Source of the DNA: Lathyrus oleraceus
Lineage: Eukaryota; Streptophyta; Magnoliopsida; Fabales; Fabaceae
NCBI RefSeq assembly: GCF_024323335.1
Contig: NC_066579.1
Coordinates: 354,957,400-355,021,399 of the forward strand
Direction: 5' to 3'
Length of the DNA: 64,000 bases
Below, in pieces: positions 1 to 11,801 of this stretch (position 1 is its first letter; every line of letters starts with the position of its first letter). The translations under genes and the position numbers were made by a program. Below the pieces are notes generated by a model. It did no database searches. It saw only the letters and a program-made list of their open reading frames with translations, and was not told the DNA's origin.

Positions 1-760
1 TTTATTTAACAATTCAATCTGATCTAAAAGAGAAGTATGGGTATCAACATCTAACATACATTTAGGCATGCCCACAGTTTCCATCTTGACTGACCTTTCA
101 CTCTTGGAACGGTATTCATTCATACACATCTTCTCAATAAGGTCTTTTACTTGTGGTTCAATCATTTGTCGAATAGTACCTCCCGCAGAAGCATCCAATA
201 ACATGTGAGCTTGAATCTTGAGACCTTTGGTGATGTTTTGCATATGCTCCATATTATTCATGTTGTGATTCAGACATATGTTTAACAAAATTTTGAATCT
301 TTCCCACGAGTCATAAAGTGACTCAGTTTTCGACTGCTCAAAATTCATAATTTCTGCTCGGCGCTCGGTAAACTAGGTAGTAGTGAAAAATCTTTCTAGG
401 AATTTATCCTCCAATTCCTTCCAAGTATGTATCTTTCCATTCATAAGGCAAAGTAACCAATCTTTCACCCTTCCAATCAGTGAGAACCCAAACAACCTCA
501 ATTTAACCTGGTCTTGAGTGACATCAGTTGGTTTGCACATTGAAGTTGTTTCATAGAAACGTGCAATGTGCATCCATGGGTTTCTAATTGTGTTCTCATC
601 GAACGGATTTTCTCTTAAACCATAAAGTATTATAAAAATTAATGTCAAAGTTAGTAGGGTTTGCTGGTACAAACCCTCTTGAAACCTGTCCTTCATCAGT
701 TCATTTATAGTAATCCCCCATAGTTAGGGGTTTTGAAGCTACCATTATGACTACTTCTTT
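1..760 (-). pseudogene. Ty3-gypsy gag, broken
   Basis: Capsid (Retrotrans_gag-like) protein of a Ty3-gypsy LTR retrotransposon, which would form the cytoplasmic virus-like particle. On the minus strand 696-373 encodes a 107-residue block with the typical pattern (PWMHIARFYETTSM, KLRLFGFSLIGRVKDWLL, WKELEDKFLERFF). A single TAG at 373-375 interrupts it, and the same frame stays open from 372 to the window edge with family-like sequence (NFEQ, WERFK, LLDASAGGTIR). Upstream, 697-760 holds the likely N-terminus (MVASKPLTMGDY) in a different frame, so there is also a frameshift. The gene runs off the left edge. The style resembles Athila-type gags of legumes; the lineage call is from memory. Confidence 0.8.
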
Positions 761-999
761 AGAGTCAAAAGAACTTGATAGTTTCTCTTCTTTGGGTATT
801 CCTCCGTCCAAAGCTGATTCTCTAACTGCTTTTCTGAGAGCACGTGTGAGTCTTTCAATTTTTGGATCCAATGGTATCGATGTTGATCCTGAACTGCGTA
901 CACAAACAAAAAATACCTCAATAGCACCATGATAAACAAGAAAAAAAATACTAACAAATTATAAAAAAATTCAAAAAAATTCGCCTTGTTGAAAAATTA

Positions 1000-1030
1000 G
1001 CAGTCCTCGACAACAATGTCAAAAACTGGA
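1000..1030 (-). promoter_or_regulatory. Degenerate LTR-retrotransposon primer binding site
   Basis: Read on the minus strand, this stretch resembles the tRNA-Asp-type primer site (pattern TGGCGCCGTTGYCGGGGA) used by Athila-like elements, with several mismatches. It lies just upstream of the minus-strand gag remnant, which is where a primer site belongs. The match is imperfect and rests mainly on position. Confidence 0.4.
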
Positions 1031-2205
1031 TGACTTCTCGACAAGTGTATCGATACTATCGAAGTAATAAAAATATTGAATTCACATGGACTTCCTTCAA
1101 GAAAGACAAAATGTGTGCAATGTATAAAAACTAGTAAAAACGAGGGTTCTTGTTTCAGTGTGAAAAGTAAATAAACGATTAAACAATATCATGAAAGCGG
1201 TCAGATTATGTTCTAGAATCCCATATTTCTTAATTGTTGATGTTTGATGCCTTGTATGAATGGTCTTATCACTACAACAACACAATGAATTAACAAAACA
1301 GTTAGAGCTGATCCCTCACGAAATAACTCACTAACCACAACTTAGAGCTTTCTATCCCTAGTCTGCCAACCTAAGCAGGGTTAGGTGATGTATAGAATGT
1401 TTATTCTCCATGCCACTACTCAGGGTCTCTTATTCCTATTCAACTAGCGTAAGTACAACAATTTCCCTAAGTTTGACATATAGACTAATGGTCAGTATTC
1501 CCTATGTGTCCCAAAACAGATTAAAAGATTATCTCACATAAAAAGCATTAAGAATAATAAGAAATTGAATGGCATTATAAATCAAAAGGTTTATATAATA
1601 GTCAATTCAACATAGAATCCAACAATATAGAAATAGGTTCATCATAACACAACCTAGCCTATAGGAGCTTAGCTACTCATAATGAAATTAATAATACCAG
1701 AATTGATAGATGAAAATAACATATAAAATCCTTTAAAGTAATGGCCTCCAATGGTTTCAAATGCTCAAACAATCACCATTGTTGCCCTCAAAATCGGGCC
1801 TTGATCTCCTAATTTGGTAACGCTTATGAAAGTGCAAAAAATCCCCTTTTAAAGGCGTTAGAATGGATCAGAACGTGTCAGAAAAGCCCAGTAAAAGTAC
1901 TTATCATGTTTAATCTCTTTTGAGGGCCTATTTTGGGTATGTTAATATTGTTTTGTTATCCATTTTTGTCCTGATTATGCGTATTTTCCAAGATATATCT
2001 TAAATTATCCTAGCTTATGTTTTAGTAGTACGCCTAAAAACCTGGCCTTGTCGTGTATTAGATTTCACCTTTTTAATAGTTTGAATGATTTGCTTTGTTG
2101 ATAATTTAAATCTTTTGTTTAAATGATTAACCAATTCAGTCGTTTGTTAGAAATCTCTTTAGATCTTTGATAGGCTTGAGAGAACGTCTATGGATTCTTA
2201 TTTTC
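1031..2205 (-). mobile_element. Probable LTR or leader DNA of the gag remnant's element
   Basis: About 1.2 kb without a convincing ORF, lying on the 5' side of the minus-strand primer-like site and gag remnant. It should therefore be the 5' LTR and/or leader of that element. I could not find a second copy in the window or clear TG/CA ends, so the boundaries are not established. Confidence 0.35.
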
Positions 2206-2214
2206 ATGGTCGAA

Positions 2215-2600
2215 TTTGTTAAGTCCTAGGTTTTATTTCCATGACCCGGCTAGACATTCTTATTTTACGTGGATGATTACCATGGTCATATGTTTTATTA
2301 ACATAACTCGACTAGAGGTTTTCAGTTACATGGTCGATTACTTAGGTCAAAGGTTTTTATGAACATAACCCGACCAGAGGTTTTCATTTACGTGGTCGAT
2401 TACTTAGGTCAGAGGTTTTTATTAACATAACTCGACTAGAGGTTTTCATTTATATGGACGATTAGTTAGGTCAACGGTTTTTATTAACATAACCCGACTA
2501 GGGGTTTTTATTACGTGGCCGATTACTTAGGCCAGAGGTTTTATTAACATATCTTGGCCATAGGTTTTCATTTACGTGGTCGATTACTTAGGTCATCGGT
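2215..2600. repeat. 61-62 bp minisatellite, about six diverged copies
   Basis: The marker CTTAGGTC (or a close variant) occurs at 2341, 2403, 2465, 2526 and 2587, giving a period of 62, 62, 61 and 61 bp. Each unit also holds variants of TTTTATTAACATAAC and of CGACTAGAGGTTTTCA. A more diverged copy precedes 2341. The array lies just downstream (minus-strand sense) of the Tat-type pol remnant, the position of the 3' UTR, which in plant Ty3-gypsy elements often carries tandem repeats. Confidence 0.85.
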
Positions 2601-2761
2601 GATGCCTATTATTCCTTATCGCCACGAGGACGAGCTTGACTTTACTGTAAAAATGACACACAAACATATGAGTTGAGGGTGCCTCATTAAAAACCCTTTC
2701 CCTTGCAAGGGAAAATATTGCTACACACAATGTTGATTCAAATAAAACCATTACATAATGT

Positions 2762-4575
2762 TTAACTGTAATAAAACCTAAGGTTGGAAATGTTCCAAGC
2801 CCTCGGTATTTCTAGTCCTTCAAAATTTTCAAGTTTGTAGGTTATATTATTCAGTTTATGCTTGATCCAGTAAGGTCCTTCCCAATTTGGGGAGAGTTTT
2901 TCCTTTTTTTGTCTGTAATCCTCTTCAGAACCAAGTCTCCTTCTTGAAACCTTCTTGGCCCAACATGCGTGTTGAACCTTCTGGCCATCCTCTTCTTTAT
3001 TGCACATTCTTTCACATGATCCATTATTATGATTTCTTCTTTAAGGTCGGTCGAGTTATCCATCCCCTCCCTGTTGAGATCATCATCTAAGTTTAATCGT
3101 CGCCAAGTTTAAGAATTGACTTCTACTTGTTGAATGAGCAGTAGTGTGATAGGACCATGAGATCTCATGTAAGTACTCAACCCAACACCCATTTTCTTTA
3201 TCTAACTCCTTCTTCATTCCTGATAAAATGATCATATTTTCTGATTTTTCATGGTCATTAGCCCAGGGATGATCAATTGATACAAACCAGTTATGAATGT
3301 TGAGGTGCTTACAAAATTCTATAATAAACGAGCTCGTGAACTGCGTGCCATAATCTAATACAATGATCCCTGGTAAGCCAAAATCGCATATGATATTTCT
3401 CTAATAAAAATGTCTTACCATCTATGCTATGATTCAAGATATGGGCTCGGCTTTCACCCACATGGTGAAATAATCCACCTCCACTATAAGAAATTTTAGT
3501 TGCCCGGTAGCTAAAGGAAAAGGACCGAGGATGTCTGCTCCAATCTGATAGAAAGTCTAGAGGGATATTACTGAATGTAATAATTCTACAAAAGAATGCA
3601 TGAAAGGAGCATAAATCTGACATTTCTCATAACGATTTACAAACCAAGCACAGTCTTGTAGCATACTCGGCCAATAGTACCCGACCTTGAGTATCTTTCC
3701 AAATAAATCTCTTCCCTCAATATGACTTCCGCATACTCCATCATCTACTTCCTTCATTATGAGCACTACCTCTTCTTCGGCGACACAAATCAACATCGAG
3801 GCCGATATACCCATCTTGTATAGCTGGTCGGCTACCATGAGGTATCGGGAAGATATCCTTTTGATATGTCGTGCTTCAATCTCTTCATCTGGAAACGTTT
3901 CCTGAGTCAGGTATTTAATGATGGGTGTCATCCAACCCCTTTCATTTTACGGTACCATCACCTCATCCACTTCCATGCTCGGTGCTTCTATAGTCTCCTA
4001 GATTACTGTCCTATTTAACCCAGGGCCTTGGTGCTGGCTAATCGGGATAACAGATCGGCTCTAGCGTTTTCTTCTCGAGGAATATGTGTTACTTCAAATT
4101 TTGTGAACCCCTTGGATAATTGGAGGCTCATTGTAGATACTTGAGTAATATCGAATCCTTTTTCTAGTAGTCTCCTCTAATTTGACTAGCAACCAATTGT
4201 GAGTCAGTTCGAACCAACAGATAAGAAACTTTGACTTCCCTAGATAGCTTCAAACCAACAATCACTGCACCGTATTCTTCTTGGTTATTGTTGGCCTAAA
4301 AATTGAATAGTTTCTATTTACTACGATAGGATGTCCCTGGAAGTACTACCTGAGTTTCTAGGAGGTAACCACTACTGCCAAAGCTAATCGTTTGATCTTC
4401 TGATAACGAGTTTATGCTCTTTTGAGAACTTTGCTGAAAAATAGATCGGTCTTTCATCACCATCATTCTCTTGAACCAATACCGAGCTAATCGCATTATC
4501 AGATACTGCTAAATACAAGTTGAGGGGTGAGTTTTTCTTTGGACATACCAAGATCGGTGGGGCATGTGAAGTCAA
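2762..4575 (-). pseudogene. Tat/Ogre-type pol remnant (RNase H to integrase)
   Basis: Minus-strand remnant of a Tat-lineage Ty3-gypsy polyprotein. From its 5' side: 4575-4384 resembles the RT-linked RNase H region (LYLAVSDNAISSVLVQENDG); about 4320-4040 resembles the second, archaeal-type RNase H but is full of stops; 3931-3557 holds the integrase zinc-binding region (HIEGRDLFGKILKVGYYWPS, with KCQIYA and the preceding Cys replaced by Tyr); 3063-2762 holds the integrase C-terminus (FQEGDLVLKR, SPNWEGPYWIK) in two overlapping frames, so a frameshift lies near 2900. Gag, protease and most of RT are missing. It ends abruptly at about 4575 against copia LTR sequence. Confidence 0.75.
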
Positions 4576-4584
4576 ACTTCTTTA

Positions 4585-5640
4585 TGATGAATGTATTTTG
4601 ATGAAGACAAAGCTCCAAGTGATAAGAAGGCAAAGATGTTACTCAAAGATAAAGCATCATGATTCAAGAATTTAAGTTATTGCACTTCAAGAAGGTATAA
4701 TGAGAATATTTACCTTCACTAAAGTCTTAGATGCTCAAGTATTCAAACAATCATTATATAACCTTTTTCCTTGTGCATGGCAAATGTCTTAGGCTTATAT
4801 TTTTCATGTTTTTAACTAAGTAAATCGATTTACCTTTAGTCAAATCGATTTACCACTAAAGCCTATACATTTCCAAACGCAAAGAATTAATTTTTCAACT
4901 GGGTAAATTGATTTACCTCTCATGGAAATCGATTTCCTATTGTAAGTTTTTGAAATATTTTTGAACGTTGCCACAGGAAAATCGATTTACCCACTATGTA
5001 AATCGATTTACCTATATGCGGTTTTGAAAAATCGGTAGCTTTACTAACACCTCTTCATGCACCACTTCATGGAATCATTTTATTTCAACTTGACAATTGT
5101 TCATGATATTTTTCAGACATTTACCATGATTCATTAGAGGTGTTATGCACATATAAATATATGATCTTTAAAATTCAAAAATCACCTCTTCCAATCAAAA
5201 CTCGTAGAATTTTCAGAATTCACATTTCTTGTTGTCAACATTTATACAAGATATTTTATGCATATTTTCGCATCATTCAAACCTAAAAATACTTGAGCAA
5301 TCTAACACCTTTGTGTTTGTGAATTGTTGTCATTGGAAGAGAAGATCAAGTACATTGATATATCACTTAGTGTGATAACTATACTACAAATTTTACACTA
5401 AAAAATTATTGGTGTAATCCATATCTTATTTTTCAGAATTGTTGAAAATAAGATTGTTTGATTTGTATTGCTTGATTTTTCAAGATTGTTGGAAACAAAT
5501 GTGTGTGCAAGAAAAGAGAGGATTGTTTTCTTTTCTTGTGGTGATAGTTTTCAAGAGGATTGTTCTTGATAACCTGGTTAGAATCTTTTGTAGGAAGATC
5601 TAACAATAATAAAATCTCTTACATGTGGTAAGGGGACTAG
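4585..5640 (+). mobile_element. Copia (SIRE/Maximus-like) LTR or leader
   Basis: A block of about 1 kb without ORFs that precedes the copia gag remnant. It opens near TGATGAATGTATTTTGATG and holds several copies of the short motif AAATCGATTTACC (for example 4822, 4842, 4979 and 5000). The position and this motif are typical, as I recall, of SIRE/Maximus-type LTRs in legumes. No partner LTR or clear primer site is visible, so the 3' boundary is uncertain. Confidence 0.5.
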
Positions 5641-5655
5641 ACATACCTTCGGATT

Positions 5656-7180
5656 ATGAAGGGAACTAGGATACATCCTTATGTTCTTTATTTGTATGCA
5701 CTTTATCTCTTTCTAAACTCATCACCAAACCAGAAAAATAAGAACAAACTTGTCTCTAAAACCAAAAATTTTAATTGGTTCTATTTCACCTTAAGTCAAG
5801 AATACGAGTTATTCCAAATGCAGCCTGGAGAATCAATTCTCAACTTGCAAAAAAGATTTATGCATTTGATGAATCACTTGAAAACGCCTGGTAATACTTT
5901 AATTAATGATGAATTTAATCTTAAAGTACTTAGATCTTTAACCAGGGAATGGCAACCGAAAGCAACGACGACATCCGAAAAGAAAAATCTGTCAACGATG
6001 ACGTCCGCAACATTATTTGGGAAACTCCAAGAATATGAGATGGAACATGGTAGACTTGAAAAGCATGAGAATCTAGACAAGAAATCCAAAAACATTTCCT
6101 TAAAAGTTGATTCCAAAGAAGTTGAAAAGGAAGACAATCCGGAGGAAGACGAGAACTTCATGCTTCTTGTAAAAAGGTTAGGTAAATATTTTGGTACTAA
6201 CAAAAAATCTAACTTTGCGAGAAAGAAGAAATATTTTAACAAGAAGGAAGCATCTACGTCTATTCAAAACAACATTTTCTATGAATGTGGAAAGTAAGGA
6301 CATATAAGACAGATTGTCAAAAATTCTCAAAGAAAAGTAGTTTCAACAAAAGAAAGGATTCAAAATCTAAAAGAGTTTACATTGCATGGGAAGATAATAA
6401 AGTGAGTTCATATTTTGATTCTGAAAGCGAAGAATGTATTAATCTTGCATTAATGGCTTCACACCTTTCCAATGATGAAGAAGAAGAGGTTAGTAATGAA
6501 ACATCTTCTCATAATGATTCTCAAGGTGCTATTGATGAACTTCTTAATGAATGTAAGATTTTGTATAAAACGGTGTCAACACAAAAGAAACAAATCTTAT
6601 CTCTTGAAGAAAAAATTGATACCATGGAAAAGAATTTCGAAGTTGAAAAACAAAACTTTCTTGAAAAAGAAAAACAAAATCTCACATGCAAAAATTGTGA
6701 TTCACTTACTTTCCAAATTTCTCAATTAAAAAGAGTTCTTGAAAGATATGAAAAAGGACAAGTTGGATTGAAAAATGTTCTTAGCCAACAAAAAGTATTC
6801 AAATGATAAAAGTGGTCTTGGTTATTCTAATTTCAACAAACCAAGTACTAATGAAACCTTATTTGTTAAGGCAAGTGACCAATCCAACAAGGAAAAAGTG
6901 AATAAAGCACAAAAAGTTCAACAACATCCTAAGAAGATATTTCCTAAAAAGAAATTATATGTTCCTATGTATATAAGTAATTTTGTGCCTACATGCTTTT
7001 ATTGTGGTATAAGTGACCATACACCTAATGCTTGATGTGTTAGAAACTTTAGTGTGGCAAGTGGGCACTATGTGTGGATTAAGAAATGTATTAATTATGA
7101 AGGACCCAAGGCACATTAGGTACCCAACAATTCTTATTTCATTAATACATTTGCATCCATTACAACCAACTCAAGGTGTT
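5656..7180 (+). pseudogene. Copia gag (SIRE/Maximus type), broken
   Basis: Gag of a Ty1-copia retrotransposon. 5750-6297 encodes a UBN2/gag-polypeptide-like block (YELFQMQPGESILNLQKRF, VLRSLTREWQPK, TLFGKLQEYEMEHGRL). The first zinc knuckle is broken by a stop and frameshift at about 6290 (YECGK stop, then GHI in one frame and TDC in another). 6285-6806 continues with an acidic, coiled-coil-rich segment and LTCKNCDSLTF. After a further frame change, 6805-7035 ends in a knuckle TCFYCGISDHTPNA whose final Cys is replaced by TGA. Readable remnant (VRNF, YEGPKAH) continues to about 7130. The N-terminal part of gag and all of pol are missing. Confidence 0.75.
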
Positions 7181-8340
7181 ATATACCCTTGCTGTTAATC
7201 ACGATCGAAACGTCGATTACTCGAACAGCAAGATACCATGTCTCTTTAGAATCATCGATGTCCTTAACATAGTCAGATTTTTGAGACATTATGTACTGCA
7301 CCTAATCAGTAAAAAAGCATCAACATTTTAGCTTTCCCAACTAAAATCATGAAACAAATTTAAGCAAAATACTGAAACGACGGATAGCAATGAAACAGTA
7401 CGGCAGATACAACACAAACGACAATGGAAAGCAAGCTAAAATCATGATACAAGCCTAAACCCTAAACAATGAAATAATAACAATAATATGGATACAACAC
7501 GGACATCAATGTAAAAGCAAACTAATCATACAAACGATACCTTTTTCCAGCTAAAGCAAACTAAAATCATGATATATACTCATGCAAGACAATGAAACAA
7601 TGGATAGTAATGGAAGAGATAACAATGAAAGGGATAACAATGAAACACGATATATAAAGTTCCTTTGGCTCGAAATTGTTACAATTGATTGCTTGCGAAA
7701 TATGTCTGCTTTATGATGATTGCTTGCAAATCTACTATATAACATGAGAATACCTTAAGAGTTTTTCATAGTGATGATTCGTATTCCAAAAATGCATTGC
7801 ATGGAACATGGGTAAATGGAATGGGCTTTTCGGTTACTAGAAAATGTGAATTCATGTTGGCATATTGATTTGAAAAATGAAACTGTATTAATTGAGATAT
7901 AATGATTAGAAATGGCAAATTACAAATTAGGGTATGAAATACACCTTAGTATTAGTTTTAATTTGGGCAGAAATATAAAAATGATGGGTATTTCTTTTCA
8001 TATTATATAGTAGATTTTTTGAGATGGAAAAATAGAGAAATATTTATATAACAGAGCGCAAATTCAAACATTTTTTTTAAAATGATGGGTATTTCTTTTC
8101 ATATTATATAGTAGATTTTTTGAGGTGGAAAAATAGAAAAATCTTTATATGACATAGGGAAAATTCAAACTCTTTCTTTCAAATAATTTTTTAAAATTCA
8201 CCTACATAATAGGGGGCAAAATATATATCAACTTTAATAAATACTACAACAAAAACAGTTAATCTTCCCGGTTTTTAAAGACCAAATCTTGGGAATAAAA
8301 ACCTTCTCATAAAAGATGTAATCTAAAAGATAGTAGACAA
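7181..8340. other. AT-rich noncoding stretch with one direct duplication
   Basis: No ORF with recognisable similarity on either strand. A block beginning ATGATGGGTATTTC at 7981 is repeated at 8082 (period 101 bp, a few mismatches), so 7979-8180 is a tandem duplication. The rest holds simple A-rich sequence with GATAACAATG-like repeats near 7600-7650. Confidence 0.6.
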
Positions 8341-8345
8341 AGTAG

Positions 8346-8405
<60 letters not shown>

Positions 8406-8561
8406 GTAGTAGTAGTAGTAATAATAATAATAATAATAATAGTAATAATAATAATAATAGTAATAATAATAGTAATAATAATAATAATAATAATAATAGT
8501 AATAATAATAGTAATAATAATAATAATAATAATAAATAATAATAATAATAATAATAATAAA

Positions 8562-8620
<59 letters not shown>
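8341..8620. repeat. AAT/ATT microsatellite, 280 bp
   Basis: Nearly pure trinucleotide repeat: AAT (with scattered AGT units) to about 8583, then switching to ATT units from 8586 to 8620. Because the last block is the reverse complement of the first, the two halves can pair as a hairpin. Confidence 0.97.
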
Positions 8621-8699
8621 GGTAACTATCCAATTCTCCCAATGTATTTTTGGCTAGTTTTAAGAAAACATTCTCCCATGTCATTTTTGGTTAGTTTTA

Positions 8700-8945
8700 A
8701 GAAAACATTAAAAAAAGAGTAATATAATCAAGAGAGAGAGAAACTAAGAAAGAGAAAGAGTAAGGTGAGGGAAAAAGAGAAAAGTGATGGAAATGATTCT
8801 TCAATGAGTCAACATGTTAGAGGTGGTCTTGATCCTATTTTGGTTTCTATTGTTGGTGCTGAAATTAAACAATTTCAATGATCTTCTCAGCTTGATTAGA
8901 TTGTTGCTATTGTTTTCTCCACTAAGCTTAAGATTCTTAGGGTAT
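8700..8945 (+). pseudogene. Possible gene-exon relic
   Basis: The plus strand reads as a protein-like stretch (SMSQHVRGGLDPILVSIVGA, then EIKQF, a stop, SSQLD, a stop, VAIVFSTKLKILR) and is followed at about 8939 by a GTATG that could be a splice donor. Composition and periodicity look coding, unlike the surrounding AT-rich DNA, but two stops interrupt it. I do not recognise the family. It may be a captured or decayed host exon, or chance. Confidence 0.25.
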
Positions 8946-10117
8946 GAAAAAGTTGAAAATTTACTTTGTTGAGTGTTCAATCAAAGTGGATTTGTTTGTT
9001 TTTTTAGTTGTATTTGTATTTGTTTTTTTGCTTTAAAGTTAACCTATAGTTGGAATGAGAACTTAATACTTTGGGTTGGAAGAGCAAGCATTGAGGTTGT
9101 TTATGGAAAGTAAAGATAGTATGTATTGTGACATTATTGTTAGTTGGATAATCCTATTCTACTCCAATTTTCTTCATATATTTTTTTATGTATGAGATTT
9201 TTAGGAACTAATCAATCTATGTGATATTTATTTATTATAAAAAATTGGATGGTTGGCGTCCCTTTCTATTTCTCTATTATTTTAGAAAAACTCATTTAAA
9301 AAATATAACATGTGGATTAAGATTTCATTGGACTGCAATGTTATGCCGGAGAAAATATTGATTGATTAAAAATTAATATGAAAAAACAAAATAAGTGTAA
9401 TAAAGATAAAAATATTGTAATAGAGGTGAGATAAGACTAGACAAAATAAAATTAAAAATAAAAAAATTAGAAAAGATATTGCAATATCACCGTCATAAAT
9501 AAGAGGATGAAAAATAGGTTTAGAAAGTTTGGGTATATAGAAAAAAAACATATAAATTTTGTGATAAAGAAAATAGTTCAGATAAAGATAAATCAAACAA
9601 TTAGAAAAAAGATGAATATCTAAAAAAATTATATAAAAATTTACTTAAAAAAATTAAGATTAATAATATAATTAAAATATAGTTTTAAATTGAATATTAC
9701 AATTCATATATCAACTTTATTTAATGGAATAAAATTTGGTTGTTATTGTTGAAAACGTATTTGTCTCGGATGGTAGTATGGGAAGTATGTATTAATCCGT
9801 TAATATTTGAAATTCAAAAAAAAGACTAACAAATATTTTCATCAAATGCAATGAATTATTAATTCATTATTAAGACTGATATTTTCTTAGCCGTTAAAGT
9901 TAGCTCATTTCATTAACAAATAATATGGTCAAAATACATAAAGGTGCTTTAATAAAATTACGAGCACTAGCTAGACCTAATCATGAGCTATTTGCTTGTT
10001 CATGGAAAAATCAATCTTAGAATTATAAAATTAAAGAGAGAATAAATGTCTACAATAAAATATAATAGCACCCAATAAAGTGAAATTTATATACCACGTG
10101 CTTAGAATCAAGTCCAT
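8946..10117. other. AT-rich intergenic DNA, nothing recognised
   Basis: Very AT-rich with only low-complexity open frames. I see no transposable-element domain, terminal repeat or RNA gene here. Confidence 0.6.
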
Positions 10118-11801
10118 ATTACACTTGAATTTCGATGGTCTGACTTTGATCATTGTATTTTATTTTTTAAATTTGATTTTGGTGTATCTGATAATTGTTA
10201 TATGTTATTATTAAGAGAAATATTAATATATTAATATAGACTGAATTGTTAGTAAGAAAATATATAAAATAATAGAATTATGAAGGGTTATAATTATTTA
10301 AGAAATTAAAGGTTAGTGGAGAATTAATAGAAAATAAGGGAGTTAATTGGAATAAAATAAATAAAATAAGTTAAATTAAAATTAATCATTATAAAAAGGA
10401 AGAATGAGAAAGGAAGAAAAAAAAATAGAAACATATATTTTTGAGGGAGAAAAGAAAAAGCGCAATCTAAGGAGAAAGTCATGCAAAGAGTAGGATCTTC
10501 CATCACCAAGAGTTCAATACTTTTTTGCATAATTGAGGTAAAGGGATATTGTTTTATATTTGGTGTTTGAGCATTGGAATAGTGGAGTTTCCCTTAATCC
10601 ATTATAGGTTTTATGACCCTTGAATTGTGTGATTTTATGCAAAACTTCTATGTTTATGATTTATGTATGTTAATAGATTATACCGTGACTATATTGTGAT
10701 ATTTATGTGCAATCGTTGTATGGATTATGGTCTTGGTTATGTAATTGAGAGATGCTGAAATTGAATAATAATGTTCATATAAAAATGTGATAAATTGATG
10801 AAAAATCGTGATGGTTTATGATGATTGGTCCACTTTATATGTTGAGTTTTATGATTTTGACCTGATAATTGATGCAAAGTTACATATATTTTAATTGTCG
10901 CGTATAGGGACTGTCATGGAGTAAAAAATTGGGGTTTAAGGATTGTTCTGCGTGAAAAGGAAGAAAACCATGTACTGGTACGCAATGACGGTTGTCATCG
11001 CAAGAGGAAGAAGACGCGTCTCGCCCAGCTGACGCACACCAGCGCTAATGACGAGCGCCTAACCATACCGTCAACATATGATGATGAGTGCCCTTCCTTT
11101 CAGACTGTCGGAGAGTGACGGATAACCCTAAAGGGGCGACGACCGTCATGGCCAAGACAGTCAGACTATTAGCCCTGTTTCGTCTATTTTTCGTGTTTAG
11201 TCCGATTTTTTGCATGAATTTTAATCCCTCGGCATAATTCTTATTGTTTTAAGGGAAGAAGTACTAGGTAATGAATCTGTAATGGTCAAAAAACAATCAA
11301 TGGTCAACCCATGAATAATAAATGTGAAAAGTGAGTAATTAGTGTACATTATGCCAGTTTAGTGTTGAAATGAACATAAGTGTACTTAATTTGTGAATGT
11401 CATTACTATAAGTATTATCAGGACAAATTGTGTATGAGTCGAGTTATAAGTTGGGACGTAAGTCTAGTGTTAATATAATAAGATTAATTTATGGCGAAGA
11501 TTTTTAAATACCTTGTGGTTCATTATGAAATGGTGTCGTATCTTTTTAGGTTCGGTAAGAACCAAAGTTGTTTGTCTTAGGTTCTGTAAGAACCAATGTT
11601 GATTGTGTTTAGGTTCGAGAGAACCAATGTTTATCCTAATTGGCGGTGTTATGATGGTCATAAGAATTGCTGTTTAGCCTATTTGGCGATGTTTTAGGTT
11701 CACAAGAACCAATGTTAGCCTTAATTGGCGGTGTTAAAATTTGATGATGGAGGCTCAGATGAAGGATATGTATTTTTTTGAAAGCATTCATGCATCGTGT
11801 A
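10118..11801 (+). repeat. 5' LTR of the chromovirus-like element, left part
   Basis: Matches 22599-22893 and 30564-30684 over its first approximately 450 bp. Downstream it includes a short GC-rich patch (10960-11170) and three to four imperfect copies of a unit containing TTAGGTTC and AGAACCAATGTT between 11545 and 11720. It ends at the GTGTA target duplication of the nested copia-type element. Confidence 0.8.

Noticed and set aside
8307..8684. Minus-strand frame of poly-Ile/poly-Tyr
   Set aside because: Translation of the AAT/ATT microsatellite only.
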